Notes: generated by a model from the sequence alone, not told the origin. Shown: positions 8,569 through 18,179, counted from the stretch's first letter. The stretch is DNA of 64,000 nucleotides from Pseudoalteromonas sp. XI10 (GCF_001469895.1 NZ_LOPY01000052.1:264570-328569); one strand, 5' to 3'. Program-made: numbers and translations.

Positions 8569-10611
8569 TTACATCGCTTTAAATCGAATCGCTGTGCCGC
8601 CGCTGGTGGCAAGCTTTAACGTTAGCTTATCATCAGCAGTAACAATGCGTTTTTCTACTTTTAAGTCGTAAGGGTTATTTACCCATTCAGCTTTGTCACC
8701 GTCACGGTAGATTTGCGCTTCAAACTTTTTACCTTTATCTAAGAAGTCTAACTTCACTTCTAAAGTGCGGGCTTTTTCGTCTGTAACAGCACCTAGATAC
8801 CAGTCGTTACCTGAGTATTGATCACGCTTGCGTTCTTTACGTGCAAATACAACGTAATCGCCTACTTCACCTTGTAGTGCAATACTTTGTTGCCAATCAG
8901 TTGGTACATCCTGAATAAACTGGAATGCATCTGGCTTCGCTAAGTAGTTACGTGGTAAATCTGCCGCCATTTGAATTGGGCTGTACATTACAACATATAG
9001 TGCTAATTGCTTTGCTAGGGTCGTTTGTGGGCGGTTGGTATCAGCACCTAAACCGTTAAAGCCCATATCAAAAATACCTGGCGTAAAGTCCATTGGGCCT
9101 GCAAGCATACGCGTGAAAGCTAGCATTGGAATATGCTCTGGTGGGTTCGGCGGTGTACCCCATGCGTTAAACTCTTGACCACGGGCACCTTCACGAGCAA
9201 TCCAGTTAGGGTATGTACGACGTAGGCCGGTATCTTTCACAGGCTCATGCGTGTTGATACTAATTTTATGTTTTGCAGCAAGTTTTACGTTGTGTAGGTA
9301 TTCATTAACCATGAACTGACCATCGTGCCACTCTTTGCGTACAATACCGTTTTCATCGATGCGCTTGATGTTACCACCGTCAGCGACATAACCTGTTTTA
9401 ACTTGGCTTACATTTGATTTTTCGTATAACGCAAATGCATCTTCCATTTGGTTACGGTAGTTAGTCACGTTGCCCGAAGTTTCGTGGTGACCAATTAATT
9501 GTACGCCTTTTTCTTTGCCGTAACGTGTCAGCTCTTCAATATCAAAGTCGTCATAAGGTTGTGTGAAACTAAATACATCACCGTTATAGAACCAGTCGCC
9601 ATCCCAGCCAGTATTCCAACCTTCAACTAACACACCATCGAAGCCATATTTAGCAGCGAAGTCCATGTAATATTTAGTGTTTGCAGTAGTTGCACCATGA
9701 ATTTTACCGCTACCCCAAGTATTTTCATTGATGTGCATACCCCACCAAATACCTACGTATTTACCCGGTTTAACCCAAGATACATCGCCGAGTTTATTTG
9801 GTTCGTTTAGGTTTAAGATGATATCTGAGTTGATTAAATCAACGGCTTCATCACCAATTTGAATTGTACGCCAAGGAGTATTAAATGCGCCGTGCTTTTT
9901 AACCGCTACACCGTCTGACCAAGGTGTTAAATCGGCTTGGAAAGTACCATCACGACGTTGATTTAAAACCATGCCTGCATAATCAACAAGGGCAGCTTCG
10001 TGAATACTGATATGCACACCCTCTTTATTTTTTATAGTAAATGGTGTGTGCACAAGTGCCGCTTTATGAAGTGGGGTAGTGTTATAAACATACTCATAAC
10101 GGTTCCAACCACGAGCGGGGATCCACCAAGCTGTTGCATCTGATGAGTCTGTAATAGCAAACTCTGTAAGCTCTTTAGTGATTTCTACATCATCATAGCC
10201 AGCTTGTTTAGGTAATTCGTATCGAAAGCCGACACCATCATTAAAAGCACGAAAACGTACTGTAAACGTACCACCTTGTGGTTGTGGCTTTTTAAAGGTA
10301 ACAGCGATCTCGTTATGGTTATCAACTACCGTTTGGCGTTCACCCCAAGGTTGCTCCCAACTGCTTTTTACCGAATCATTGATTTGGCTGCTAATTTTGT
10401 AACCTTCGCTCATTGCTGGTTGTTTTTTAAAAACAAGGCCTAACGATGAGTTAGCAATGACTTGTTTACCTGCAAAGCTGATTTCGTAGCTAGGTGTGTG
10501 TTGCTCATCTGAGATAGTTACTTTGATCTGCCCATCAGGTGAACTGACGGTTGTGGTTTGTGCTAGGCAAGTACCTGAAAAGGCTGCTAACATTAAGGCA
10601 GTTAATCGCAT
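8569..10611 (-). CDS. glycoside hydrolase family 97 alpha-glucosidase (SusB-like)
   Basis: The 680-residue periplasmic enzyme has a signal peptide (MRLTALMLAAFSGTCLA). An N-terminal beta-sandwich (about 20-270) precedes the catalytic barrel (about 280-580) and a C-terminal beta domain. Signature stretches are YVGIWWGMH, VEGWNTGWDGDW, QLIGHHETSG, SINTHEPVKDTGLRRTYPN and EGARGQEFNAW. In the SusB type of GH97 the glutamates of HHE, HEP and GQE are the catalytic residues, and all three are present, suggesting an inverting alpha-glucosidase. The start is supported by AAGGA nine bases upstream. It should release glucose from starch oligosaccharides produced by the pullulanase at 29-33 kb. The shared operator at 10707 supports this link. 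Confidence 0.92.
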   Translation of the reverse strand: MRLTALMLAAFSGTCLAQTTTVSSPDGQIKVTISDEQHTPSYEISFAGKQVIANSSLGLVFKKQPAMSEGYKISSQINDSVKSSWEQPWGERQTVVDNHNEIAVTFKKPQPQGGTFTVRFRAFNDGVGFRYELPKQAGYDDVEITKELTEFAITDSSDATAWWIPARGWNRYEYVYNTTPLHKAALVHTPFTIKNKEGVHISIHEAALVDYAGMVLNQRRDGTFQADLTPWSDGVAVKKHGAFNTPWRTIQIGDEAVDLINSDIILNLNEPNKLGDVSWVKPGKYVGIWWGMHINENTWGSGKIHGATTANTKYYMDFAAKYGFDGVLVEGWNTGWDGDWFYNGDVFSFTQPYDDFDIEELTRYGKEKGVQLIGHHETSGNVTNYRNQMEDAFALYEKSNVSQVKTGYVADGGNIKRIDENGIVRKEWHDGQFMVNEYLHNVKLAAKHKISINTHEPVKDTGLRRTYPNWIAREGARGQEFNAWGTPPNPPEHIPMLAFTRMLAGPMDFTPGIFDMGFNGLGADTNRPQTTLAKQLALYVVMYSPIQMAADLPRNYLAKPDAFQFIQDVPTDWQQSIALQGEVGDYVVFARKERKRDQYSGNDWYLGAVTDEKARTLEVKLDFLDKGKKFEAQIYRDGDKAEWVNNPYDLKVEKRIVTADDKLTLKLATSGGTAIRFKAM

Positions 10612-10649
10612 TGTTGTTCCTTGGCGGCTTATGGTTATGGATTGTTGTC

Positions 10650-10665
10650 ATGTATTCACATACAT
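10650..10665. promoter_or_regulatory. inverted repeat upstream of the GH97 gene
   Basis: ATGTAT-N4-ATACAT forms a short inverted repeat 39-54 bases upstream of the GH97 start. It may be a second, weaker operator or part of the promoter region. The assignment is inference. Confidence 0.3.
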
Positions 10666-10706
10666 CCTTAAAGCATAAAGTGACTTGCTGGTTAATACGA
10701 GAGATC

Positions 10707-10720
10707 TGCATACGTATTCA
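10707..10720. promoter_or_regulatory. candidate LacI/MalR-type operator, copy 1
   Basis: TGCATACGTATTCA is a near-perfect palindrome around a central CG (core ATACGTAT). The same 14 bases occur at 26314-26327 before the TonB receptor gene. It lies between the divergent GH97 and cupredoxin genes, about 96 bases from the former and 52 from the latter. A LacI-family regulator of alpha-glucan use is the best guess; no such regulator gene is in the window. Confidence 0.6.
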
Positions 10721-10771
10721 ACAAAGTGAACGCGGCGATATCCAGCCCAGCACCTAAAAAGGTTTAGCAAA

Positions 10772-11389
10772 ATGACAAGAATAACCCTGTTGCTACTACT
10801 ATTGTTCAGTCAAAGTTTACTGGCACAGCAGATACAGATAGTTGATAAGCAGAATCAACCAGTCAAAAATGCCGTGGTTTGGCTTAAAGGTTCAAAACAA
10901 GTTTCAGCTCTTGATAGTCATTACACTATGAGCCAAAAAAAACGTGCCTTTGTGCCTCATGTGTTGGCAGTGCCACAAGGGGCTAATGTTGAGTTTCCTA
11001 ACCTTGATTCAATCATGCACCACGTTTATTCATTTTCTAAAACAAAGCAATTTGAGTTAAAGCTTTACCACGATAAACCAGAAAAACCGATTAACTTTGC
11101 ACAATCAGGGGTTGTTGAGCTTGGCTGTAACATTCATGACTGGATGCTGGGTTACATTGTTGTTGTAGATGGGGGGATTTATGGGCAAACAGATGAACAA
11201 GGTATGGTTGAGTTACGCTTACCAGAAGGTAAGTTTACTTTGGCTGTTTGGCATGACCGCTTTAATGATATCAGCACACCAGAAACCATCGATATGACTA
11301 ACAATACAAAGCTATTGAGCTACCAGCTAAAACAAGCCTTATTACCAAAACTAGAATTAAGCAGTGACGAGTTTGATGATTATGAATAA
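10772..11389 (+). CDS. exported cupredoxin-domain protein (methylamine-utilization type)
   Basis: The 205-residue protein has a signal peptide (1-18, ending SLLA). A cupredoxin fold of about 110 residues follows, with a type 1 copper set: H83 or H84 in IMHHVYS, then C119, H122 and M125 in GCNIHDWM. A small carboxypeptidase-regulatory-like beta domain comes next (about 130-190, YGQTDEQGMVELRLPEGKF). Automatic annotation often calls this family methylamine utilization protein, but no mau genes are present, so that name should not be read as function. Electron transfer or copper binding in the periplasm is likely. AAAGG lies eight bases before the start. The next gene begins inside its 3' end. 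Confidence 0.8.
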   Translation: MTRITLLLLLLFSQSLLAQQIQIVDKQNQPVKNAVVWLKGSKQVSALDSHYTMSQKKRAFVPHVLAVPQGANVEFPNLDSIMHHVYSFSKTKQFELKLYHDKPEKPINFAQSGVVELGCNIHDWMLGYIVVVDGGIYGQTDEQGMVELRLPEGKFTLAVWHDRFNDISTPETIDMTNNTKLLSYQLKQALLPKLELSSDEFDDYE

Positions 11390-12605
11390 ATGGCAAGCCT
11401 TGCTGTTGGCTGGTGTTTTTGGCTTCCCTGCAGTGGCATTTGCCGTGCATGATGGGCAGGTAACCGTAACGGCTGTGCGTGGTGACCAACTGGCGAGCTA
11501 TCAGCGCAAAGGAATTGGCTTATACCGTTATGACCAAGAGCATGATGGTGTTGTGATATCCCAAGCTATGCTGAGTAGTCGTTTTGAGTTAACGAGTGAT
11601 TGGTCTGCGCATACAGTGGTTAACGCCCATCCTGATCCTGAACTAACAATCGGTTTTACTCAGGCTTATTTACAATATCAACCGCTCACTGCAAGTCGTT
11701 ACAAATGGGCTGTTAAAGCGGGTGGCTTTTATCCAAAAATGTCACTTGAAAACCCACAAAGTGGCTGGATGTCACCTTATAACTACACTAACTCTGCAAT
11801 TAATTCTTGGATTGGCGAAGAGGTACGGGCCTTTGGTTTAGAGGCAAACATCAAGCGTCCAGGTAGAAAATTTAGAAGTAACCATAGTTTTGAAGGCTTT
11901 GCTGCGGTTTTTAAAGGTAACGATCCAGCGGGAACACTCTTGTCATGGCGAGGGTTCGCTATGCATGACAGGCAAACCACGTTCAATGAACAAATCGACT
12001 TTGCTATTCCACATTCTTTTGAGTGGACGCAGTTAGATAAGCAAGCTGAGTATGTGGAGCCTTTCGAAGAAGTCGATGGGCGCTTTGGTTATTACGTCGG
12101 TGCACATTGGGATTATCAAAAAAAATCGCAATTACGTGTTTATTATTATGACAACAATGGCGATCCAGGTGCGTTGAATACCCGTACTGGTCAATATGCG
12201 TGGGATACACGTTTTTTAAGCGCGGCATGGTTGTATAAGTTTAATAAGCAAACCCGCATTATTGTACAGATCCTTGATGGTAAAACAGCGATGGGTACAA
12301 ATCGTGGGGTAGACAATGATTTTTATAGTCATTTTGTTCTATTAAGTCACAAGTTGGACCAGCATCGTCTCACAATTAGGTATGATTATTTTAAGGTTAG
12401 CGATCATGATGATTGGCAATTCGATCCTAACCAAAGTCGTGGAGAAGCTTTAACCGCAAGTTGGCGTTATCAACTGTCGACCAAGTGGCAAGTAGGTGCT
12501 GAATATTCAGTGCTGAGCAGTGACGCTCAAAATAGACCCGGTATGGGATTTAATGAGCATAACTCGCAGCAGCAATTGCAACTTTCAGCGAGTTGGCACT
12601 TTTAA
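11382..12605 (+). CDS. outer-membrane beta-barrel protein, porin-like
   Basis: The protein has about 407 residues, with a signal peptide (MNKWQALLLAGVFGFPAVAFA) followed by alternating amphipathic strands rich in Tyr and Trp and a terminal Phe (SASWHF), the usual outer-membrane insertion signal. The start is uncertain: GTG 11364, ATG 11376 and ATG 11382 are all in frame and all lie within the end of the cupredoxin gene, so translation is probably coupled. I prefer 11382 because the signal peptide begins there. The barrel family is not recognised and the substrate is unknown. Coupling to a copper protein suggests a shared envelope role. Confidence 0.7.
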   Translation: MNKWQALLLAGVFGFPAVAFAVHDGQVTVTAVRGDQLASYQRKGIGLYRYDQEHDGVVISQAMLSSRFELTSDWSAHTVVNAHPDPELTIGFTQAYLQYQPLTASRYKWAVKAGGFYPKMSLENPQSGWMSPYNYTNSAINSWIGEEVRAFGLEANIKRPGRKFRSNHSFEGFAAVFKGNDPAGTLLSWRGFAMHDRQTTFNEQIDFAIPHSFEWTQLDKQAEYVEPFEEVDGRFGYYVGAHWDYQKKSQLRVYYYDNNGDPGALNTRTGQYAWDTRFLSAAWLYKFNKQTRIIVQILDGKTAMGTNRGVDNDFYSHFVLLSHKLDQHRLTIRYDYFKVSDHDDWQFDPNQSRGEALTASWRYQLSTKWQVGAEYSVLSSDAQNRPGMGFNEHNSQQQLQLSASWHF

Positions 12606-12679
12606 TTTCATACACTTTTTTAGTTTTTCTACTAACATTCTAATGAACGTGCTGATTAGAATTTGAATTAGGATAATGT

Positions 12680-14281
12680 ATGAAGTTACAAAGCATTCGC
12701 GTCAAAAGTTCTTTGCCTATTGTGCTACTTGGCATTGCTATCGTCATTTTAATTGCCGGCTATACCTATCTAATTAACCTTCAAAAAGAAGCGATTGATG
12801 CACAGTCTGAACGTTTCTTAAATGCGGTTTCTGTTGTTGTTAATGCTGACCGAGATTTATACCAAGCCAAAGTAGCAGAGCTGCACCTGGTTACCCAAAT
12901 GAAAGGGGATAAAGGCCAACTTACTGATCATCAAGAAAATGCCGAGCAGGTTAAAGACCGTTTCAAGCAATATTTATCTTATATGTCGCCATACTCTGAG
13001 GTGACTGGTCAGTTTCGTAATTTTGATAGCGCATTTGACGCTTGGTATGCAGCATCAACAGCTCATATTAATAACCCAGCAAATGCTTCACAAAAACAAG
13101 CGTCTGAGCAAAGTTTTTCGGCACTACGTGATATTTTAGATAAAGCCGGAGAAGCGGCAGACAAAACCTCTCAAGCAGAAACAGAAAAGCTGATGGATAA
13201 AGTAATGGGCTTTAAAGTGATGCTTATGGTGATGATTGCAGTGGTTTTAGCTGTTGCTGGTTGGTTTAGTTATTTTGTGCCGCGACAGCTTACAAAACAA
13301 ATTAACTTTGTCACAGAGCGGATTAACGAGATAGCCTCTGGAGATGGTGATTTAACAGGTCGTATCAATGTTAAAACGCAAGATGAATTTGCCGAGTTAG
13401 CAACCGCATTTAATCGTTTTTTAGATAATCTGCAGCAGTTAATCAAAGATATTTTAGAGCAAGCGAAAGAGCTACATAATCTAGGTAACGATTTAGATAA
13501 CTTTGCTAATCAAAACCATCAAGTTAACCAAAAGCTTAGTCAAGCTTCTGAGTCGATAGTCAGTGCTGTCCACGAAATGAGTGTAGCAAGTCGCGAAGTA
13601 GCGAATGTGGCGCAAAACTCATCTCATGAAGCTGATAATTCACAGCAGCTAGCTAAACAAGGGTTAGCTGCGGTTGATAATTCAAGCCGTAAAATTAATG
13701 CCCTGTCAGACAATATGGAGCATGCTAGCCAGCGTTCAACTGAGTTGCAACAAAACTCAGACAACATTGCCAAAGTGCTTGAAGTTATTCGTGCTATTGC
13801 TGATCAAACTAACTTACTTGCACTGAATGCGGCAATTGAAGCGGCCCGTGCCGGAGAGCAAGGGCGAGGTTTTGCGGTGGTTGCTGATGAGGTTCGCACC
13901 CTTGCAACTCGCACGCAAGAGAGTACTAATGACATTCAAACTATGGTTGAGCAGTTTGCATCAAGCGTTGAGCAGTCACTGCAAGCTATTAACAGTGGTA
14001 AGCGTTATGCAGATGAAGCAGTTGAGTCATTCACACAAACCAATGATGTGCTCAACTCAATGCAAGAGTCATCAGTTAAGGTAAATGATATGGCGATGCA
14101 GACAGCGCAAGCGACTGAAGAGCAAACCGCTGTGGCAGATGAAATTAGCCAAAATTTATCAGACTTAAATGACCAAACCCAACAAGGGGGCGGCTTAGCA
14201 AGTTCAACACAAGAAGTAGCTAATCGCATGAACCAACTAACTAATGAGCTAAATCAATTAGTGAATCGATTTAAAGTCTAG
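12680..14281 (+). CDS. methyl-accepting chemotaxis protein
   Basis: The 533-residue chemoreceptor has TM1 at about 11-32 and a periplasmic four-helix-type sensor of about 140 residues. TM2 follows at about 176-197, then HAMP (about 198-252, [20 protein letters not shown]) and a signalling coiled coil. The hairpin tip is well conserved ([20 protein letters not shown], then [15 protein letters not shown]). The ligand cannot be read from the sequence. It has its own start about 75 bases after the barrel gene with no terminator between them, and may be co-transcribed with the cupredoxin and barrel genes. Confidence 0.95.
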   Translation: MKLQSIRVKSSLPIVLLGIAIVILIAGYTYLINLQKEAIDAQSERFLNAVSVVVNADRDLYQAKVAELHLVTQMKGDKGQLTDHQENAEQVKDRFKQYLSYMSPYSEVTGQFRNFDSAFDAWYAASTAHINNPANASQKQASEQSFSALRDILDKAGEAADKTSQAETEKLMDKVMGFKVMLMVMIAVVLAVAGWFSYFVPRQLTKQINFVTERINEIASGDGDLTGRINVKTQDEFAELATAFNRFLDNLQQLIKDILEQAKELHNLGNDLDNFANQNHQVNQKLSQASESIVSAVHEMSVASREVANVAQNSSHEADNSQQLAKQGLAAVDNSSRKINALSDNMEHASQRSTELQQNSDNIAKVLEVIRAIADQTNLLALNAAIEAARAGEQGRGFAVVADEVRTLATRTQESTNDIQTMVEQFASSVEQSLQAINSGKRYADEAVESFTQTNDVLNSMQESSVKVNDMAMQTAQATEEQTAVADEISQNLSDLNDQTQQGGGLASSTQEVANRMNQLTNELNQLVNRFKV

Positions 14282-14292
14282 TTAAAGCCAAC

Positions 14293-14319
14293 AAAAAAGG
14301 GCTCAATGAGCCCTTTTTT
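14293..14319. terminator. bidirectional terminator between the chemoreceptor gene and speE
   Basis: The 12-bp stem AAAAAAGGGCTC/GAGCCCTTTTTT with a 3-nt loop carries A- and T-runs on both sides and serves both convergent genes. Confidence 0.88.
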
Positions 14320-14336
14320 ACATCTAGCTAAAACGC

Positions 14337-15200
14337 TTACTTTTTCTCAAAAGCACGCTTCATATAATTTGGTGTCGCTAATGCGCCGTAGTGAATACCT
14401 GCATTGTAGTATTCTGTGCTTTGCGCAAGTGTATTTGCATCATTTTCACGAAACCCTGCGAATGCTTCTGATTTACGAGCAAGGGTTACTGACCATAAGC
14501 CACTTGGGTAAATTGGCTGTGGGAAAGGCAACGTTTGTAGGTCAACAAAACCCACTTCTGTCATTGCATCACGCATTTCTACTAATAGTGGCATATGCAT
14601 TAGTGGTGATTCACTTTGCTGAATTAAGATGCCACCAGGGCGAAGTGCAGTTAAACAGCTAGTATAGAAAGCGTGGTTGAATAAACCTTCGCCCGGGCCA
14701 ACTGGATCTGTACCATCAACAATAACCACATCGATTGATTCTGGCGCGGCTTCACGCATGTACTTTATGCCGTCGTCAAACATCACTGTTGCACGAGGAT
14801 CTTGGTTTGATTCACACAACTCAGGGAAGTACTTAAGTGACATTTGCGTCACGACTTCGTCGATATCAATTTGCGTTACGCTTTCAACACTTGGGTGTTT
14901 TAAAACTTCGCGTAAAGTACCGCAGTCACCACCACCAATGATCACAACATTTTTTGGATTTGGATGTGCAAGCAATGCCGGATGGCTGATCATCTCGTGA
15001 TAGAAAAAGTTTTCACGGCTACTTACCATAGTACAACCGTCAATAATCATCAGATTACCGAAGTCAGTTGTTTCGTACATTTCTACTTTTTGAAATGGCG
15101 ATTGCTGTTCATCAAGCTTTTTAGTAATGCGTAATGAAAAGGCACTACCATCACGGTCACTAATTTCAGTGAACCAGTTGTTTTGATCTAAATTAGCCAT
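14337..15200 (-). CDS. speE: spermidine synthase (polyamine aminopropyltransferase)
   Basis: The 287-residue enzyme has the same length as E. coli SpeE (288). It transfers an aminopropyl group from decarboxylated AdoMet to putrescine in the cytosol. Diagnostic stretches are the N-terminal WFTEISDRDG, the AdoMet-binding NVVIIGGGDCGTLREVLKHP, the catalytic Asp region VVIVDGTDPVGPGEGLF and QSESP. The start at 15200 (MANLDQ) is preferred over the TTG at 15242. It diverges from speA. The AdoMet decarboxylase speD and agmatinase speB are not in the window. Confidence 0.93.
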   Translation of the reverse strand: MANLDQNNWFTEISDRDGSAFSLRITKKLDEQQSPFQKVEMYETTDFGNLMIIDGCTMVSSRENFFYHEMISHPALLAHPNPKNVVIIGGGDCGTLREVLKHPSVESVTQIDIDEVVTQMSLKYFPELCESNQDPRATVMFDDGIKYMREAAPESIDVVIVDGTDPVGPGEGLFNHAFYTSCLTALRPGGILIQQSESPLMHMPLLVEMRDAMTEVGFVDLQTLPFPQPIYPSGLWSVTLARKSEAFAGFRENDANTLAQSTEYYNAGIHYGALATPNYMKRAFEKK

Positions 15201-15398
15201 CTTGCTTATACACTTTTGGTTAATGGTAAAAAAGGGGGGCAATTTTGCCAGTGCTTGACCAATTGCTCAATCAAATTTTAATCAGTATAGCGAATATTTT
15301 TTATCACTTTGGCATATAGCGCAATTTTTGTTAGCGTGGTCAGCCCTAGCGTATTAAAATGTGCGTTTATATCTATTGAAATTACAGAAGACATTGCC

Positions 15399-17279
15399 AT
15401 GACTTGGGGTTTAGACAAAGCACGCGATACATACAATGTTGCTCACTGGAGTGACGGTTACTTTGACATTAACGCACAAGGTGAGCTGGTGGCTTACCCT
15501 GATGGCGATCAAACTAAAGCTGCGGTGTCTTTATCTGAACTAACAGAGCAATTCAAAAAGCAAGGTCTTACTTTACCTGTACTGGTACGCTTTACCGACA
15601 TTCTACAAAATCGTGTTGATACACTAACGAGTGCTTTTACCAAAGCCTGTAATGCCCGTGAATACCAAGGTAGTTATACCTGTGTTTACCCAATCAAGGT
15701 TAATCAGCAGCGCTCTGTGGTCAGTAAATTACTTGCTCATCCAAGCGGTTTAGTGGGCCTTGAAGCAGGCTCAAAACCTGAGCTTATGGCGATTTTAGGT
15801 GTAGCACAAGAGCCAATTACCATTGTTTGTAATGGCTACAAAGACAGTGAATTTTTGCGCTTGGCCTGTATCGGTCAAGGTATGGGTCATAAGGTTCATA
15901 TTGTTGTTGAAAAACTCTCTGAACTAACCACCTTGTTGGCTGAAATTGATGACTTAGGTCTTGAGCCATCAATCGGTATTCGCATTCGCTTAAACTCGGT
16001 AGGCAAAGGTAAATGGCAAAACACCGGTGGTGAAAAAGGCAAATTTGGTTTAACTGCAGGCCAAGTACTTTCTGCGGTTGAGCTACTTAAGTCACGTAAT
16101 AAACTTCATTTAATGCAACTTGTGCATTTCCATATAGGCTCTCAAATTGCCAATATCCGTGATATTCATCGAGCACTGCGAGAATGTGCTCGCCATTTTG
16201 CAGAGTTAACACAGTTAGGCGTACCACTTAATACAGTTGATGTTGGTGGTGGCTTAGGTGTTGATTACGAAGGCTCTGGTTCACGTAGTTCATGTTCAAT
16301 GAACTACAGTGTTGATGAATATGCACGTAATGTAGTGAATGCATTTGCTGAAGTGTGCCAACAACATGATCTTAAGCACCCAGCCATTATTACTGAATCA
16401 GGCCGTGCGTTAACAGCGCACCACGCAGTATTAATTACAGATGTTATTGATGTTGAGCGTGCACCTAACCATGCGAATCCAACTGCACCAGATGTAGGCA
16501 GCGTATTAGTGCTCGATGAAATGTGGCAGTGCTTACAGCGTTTAACGCCGCGCATGGCATTAGAAATTTATCATGATGCAATGCACCTATTCAGTGAAGC
16601 CCATGACCAATATGTGCATGGCTTGCTCACCATGCTTGAGTGGGCGAAGCTAGAGCAGCTTTATTTTACTATTTTACACCGCGTTCGTGCATCCCTCAGC
16701 GAGAATGCCCGTGCCCACCGTGAAGTGTTAGACGATCTAAACGAAAAGCTGGCCGATAAGCTATTCGTTAATTTCTCATTATTCCAATCACTGCCAGATG
16801 TTTGGGGTATTCAGCAGTTATTCCCTGTGATGCCTGTTGAAAACCTTCATCAGCCATTAACGCAACGCGCTATTATTCAAGACATTACCTGTGACTCTGA
16901 TGGACAAATTCGTAACTATGTTGAAGGTACAGGTATTGAGAGTAGTTTACCTATTCCTGAGTACAAGCAAGGTCAGCAATACCACATTGCCATGTTCTTA
17001 GTGGGCGCGTATCAAGAAATTTTAGGTGATTTACATAACCTGTTCGGCGACACAGATTCAGTGCATGTTGAGCTTACTGAAGCGGGTTATCAGCTGACTA
17101 ACGCAATTAAAGGTGACAGCGTTAAGGACGTATTAAAGTTTGTTGATTATGATAGCGACATTCTTGCTGAAAACTTTGCAAAACGGGTTAACTCACTGGC
17201 AATTGATGAGCAATTTAAGGCACAATATTTGTCAGAACTAAATGCAGGCCTTGCTGGCTATACGTATTTTGAAGATTAA
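15399..17279 (+). CDS. speA: biosynthetic arginine decarboxylase
   Basis: The 626-residue PLP enzyme converts arginine to agmatine, the first step of putrescine synthesis by the agmatine route. The PLP-binding Lys is in YPIKVNQQ. Other conserved stretches are GLEAGSKPEL, HFHIGSQ, VDVGGGLGVDYEG, ESGRALTAHHAVL and the C-terminal NLFGDTDSVHVE. The frame is open upstream to 15309, but E. coli SpeA-like sequence begins at MTWGLDKARDTYNV, so the ATG at 15399 is chosen. It probably leads an operon with the two acyltransferases and the mechanosensitive-channel gene, with gaps of 21 and 28 bases and a 4-base overlap. Confidence 0.96.
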   Translation: MTWGLDKARDTYNVAHWSDGYFDINAQGELVAYPDGDQTKAAVSLSELTEQFKKQGLTLPVLVRFTDILQNRVDTLTSAFTKACNAREYQGSYTCVYPIKVNQQRSVVSKLLAHPSGLVGLEAGSKPELMAILGVAQEPITIVCNGYKDSEFLRLACIGQGMGHKVHIVVEKLSELTTLLAEIDDLGLEPSIGIRIRLNSVGKGKWQNTGGEKGKFGLTAGQVLSAVELLKSRNKLHLMQLVHFHIGSQIANIRDIHRALRECARHFAELTQLGVPLNTVDVGGGLGVDYEGSGSRSSCSMNYSVDEYARNVVNAFAEVCQQHDLKHPAIITESGRALTAHHAVLITDVIDVERAPNHANPTAPDVGSVLVLDEMWQCLQRLTPRMALEIYHDAMHLFSEAHDQYVHGLLTMLEWAKLEQLYFTILHRVRASLSENARAHREVLDDLNEKLADKLFVNFSLFQSLPDVWGIQQLFPVMPVENLHQPLTQRAIIQDITCDSDGQIRNYVEGTGIESSLPIPEYKQGQQYHIAMFLVGAYQEILGDLHNLFGDTDSVHVELTEAGYQLTNAIKGDSVKDVLKFVDYDSDILAENFAKRVNSLAIDEQFKAQYLSELNAGLAGYTYFED

Positions 17280-17300
17280 GCATTAAAGGAATAAGTAGTA

Positions 17301-18179
17301 ATGTCCATGATCCGTTGTGTGTTCAGTTTTATATTTTACACCCTCAATACACTTTTTTGGTTTGTGCCCATCTTTATTTGTGGCGTGATTAAACTGATCC
17401 CAATTAAGCCTCTACAAAAAGCAATGAGTTGGATAGCTAAGCAATGCGCCACTATGTGGGTGAGTTGCAACAGCATCAACCAAAACATATTTGCTTCATA
17501 TAAGCTAAACGTGATAGGTCTTGAGCAACTAAAAGCGAAAGACTGGTACTTGGTGATCGCAAATCATCAAAGCTGGGTAGATATCGTTGTAATGCAACGC
17601 GTGTTTAATCGCCGCATACCGTTTTTAAACTTTTTCTTGAAAAAAGAGCTAATCTACGTTCCTTTTTTAGGTCTTGCTTGGTGGGCATTGGATTTCCCAT
17701 TTATGACTCGCACGAGTAAAGCCCAGTTAAAGAAAAACCCTAAATTGCGTGGTAAAGACTTAGAAACCACGCGCAAAGCTTGTGAAAAATTCAAAGAAAT
17801 GCCAGTAAGTATCGTTAACTTTGTTGAAGGTACGCGTTTTACACCGCAAAAGCACTCGCGTCAAAATAGTCCTTTTGAACACTTATTAAAGCCAAAAGCG
17901 GGTGGTGTTGCGTTTGTTATGCAAGCAATGGGTGAGCAAATTTCCAAAGTGGTTAATGTCACTATTCATTACCCTGGTGGTATTCCTAGTTTTGTGGATT
18001 TTGCCAGTGGACGTGTAAAAGAAGTCGAAGTGCGAGTAGAAGTGATGGAAGTAAGCCCTAATTTAATCGGTGATTACACTGGTGATGCTGAGTTTAGAGT
18101 TAACTTTCAAGCTGAATTAAACCGCATTTGGAATGAAAAAAACCAGCAGCTAGCCGAGTTAGAAGCAAAAACGCAGTAG
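17301..18179 (+). CDS. PlsC-like acyltransferase (YihG type), copy 1
   Basis: The 292-residue membrane-associated acyltransferase has an N-terminal membrane helix (about 5-32), the HX4D motif in NHQSWVD, the glycerolipid-binding FVEGTRF and a KPKAGG stretch. It belongs to the lysophosphatidate acyltransferase superfamily and is most like E. coli YihG. It probably acylates lysophospholipids at the inner membrane. The next gene is a paralogue sharing the block FVEGTRFT-QKH-QNSPF. AAAGGA lies before the start. Confidence 0.9.
   Translation: MSMIRCVFSFIFYTLNTLFWFVPIFICGVIKLIPIKPLQKAMSWIAKQCATMWVSCNSINQNIFASYKLNVIGLEQLKAKDWYLVIANHQSWVDIVVMQRVFNRRIPFLNFFLKKELIYVPFLGLAWWALDFPFMTRTSKAQLKKNPKLRGKDLETTRKACEKFKEMPVSIVNFVEGTRFTPQKHSRQNSPFEHLLKPKAGGVAFVMQAMGEQISKVVNVTIHYPGGIPSFVDFASGRVKEVEVRVEVMEVSPNLIGDYTGDAEFRVNFQAELNRIWNEKNQQLAELEAKTQ

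Noticed and set aside
10496..10757. two overlapping plus-strand ORFs upstream of the cupredoxin gene
   Set aside because: They run through the GH97 signal-peptide region and the operator region; no family features or start signals.
10772..11389. naming the cupredoxin gene as a methylamine-utilisation gene
   Set aside because: Only the family label suggests this; no methylamine dehydrogenase or other mau genes are in the window.
14306..14662. 118-codon plus-strand ORF
   Set aside because: It starts within the terminator and is antisense to speE.
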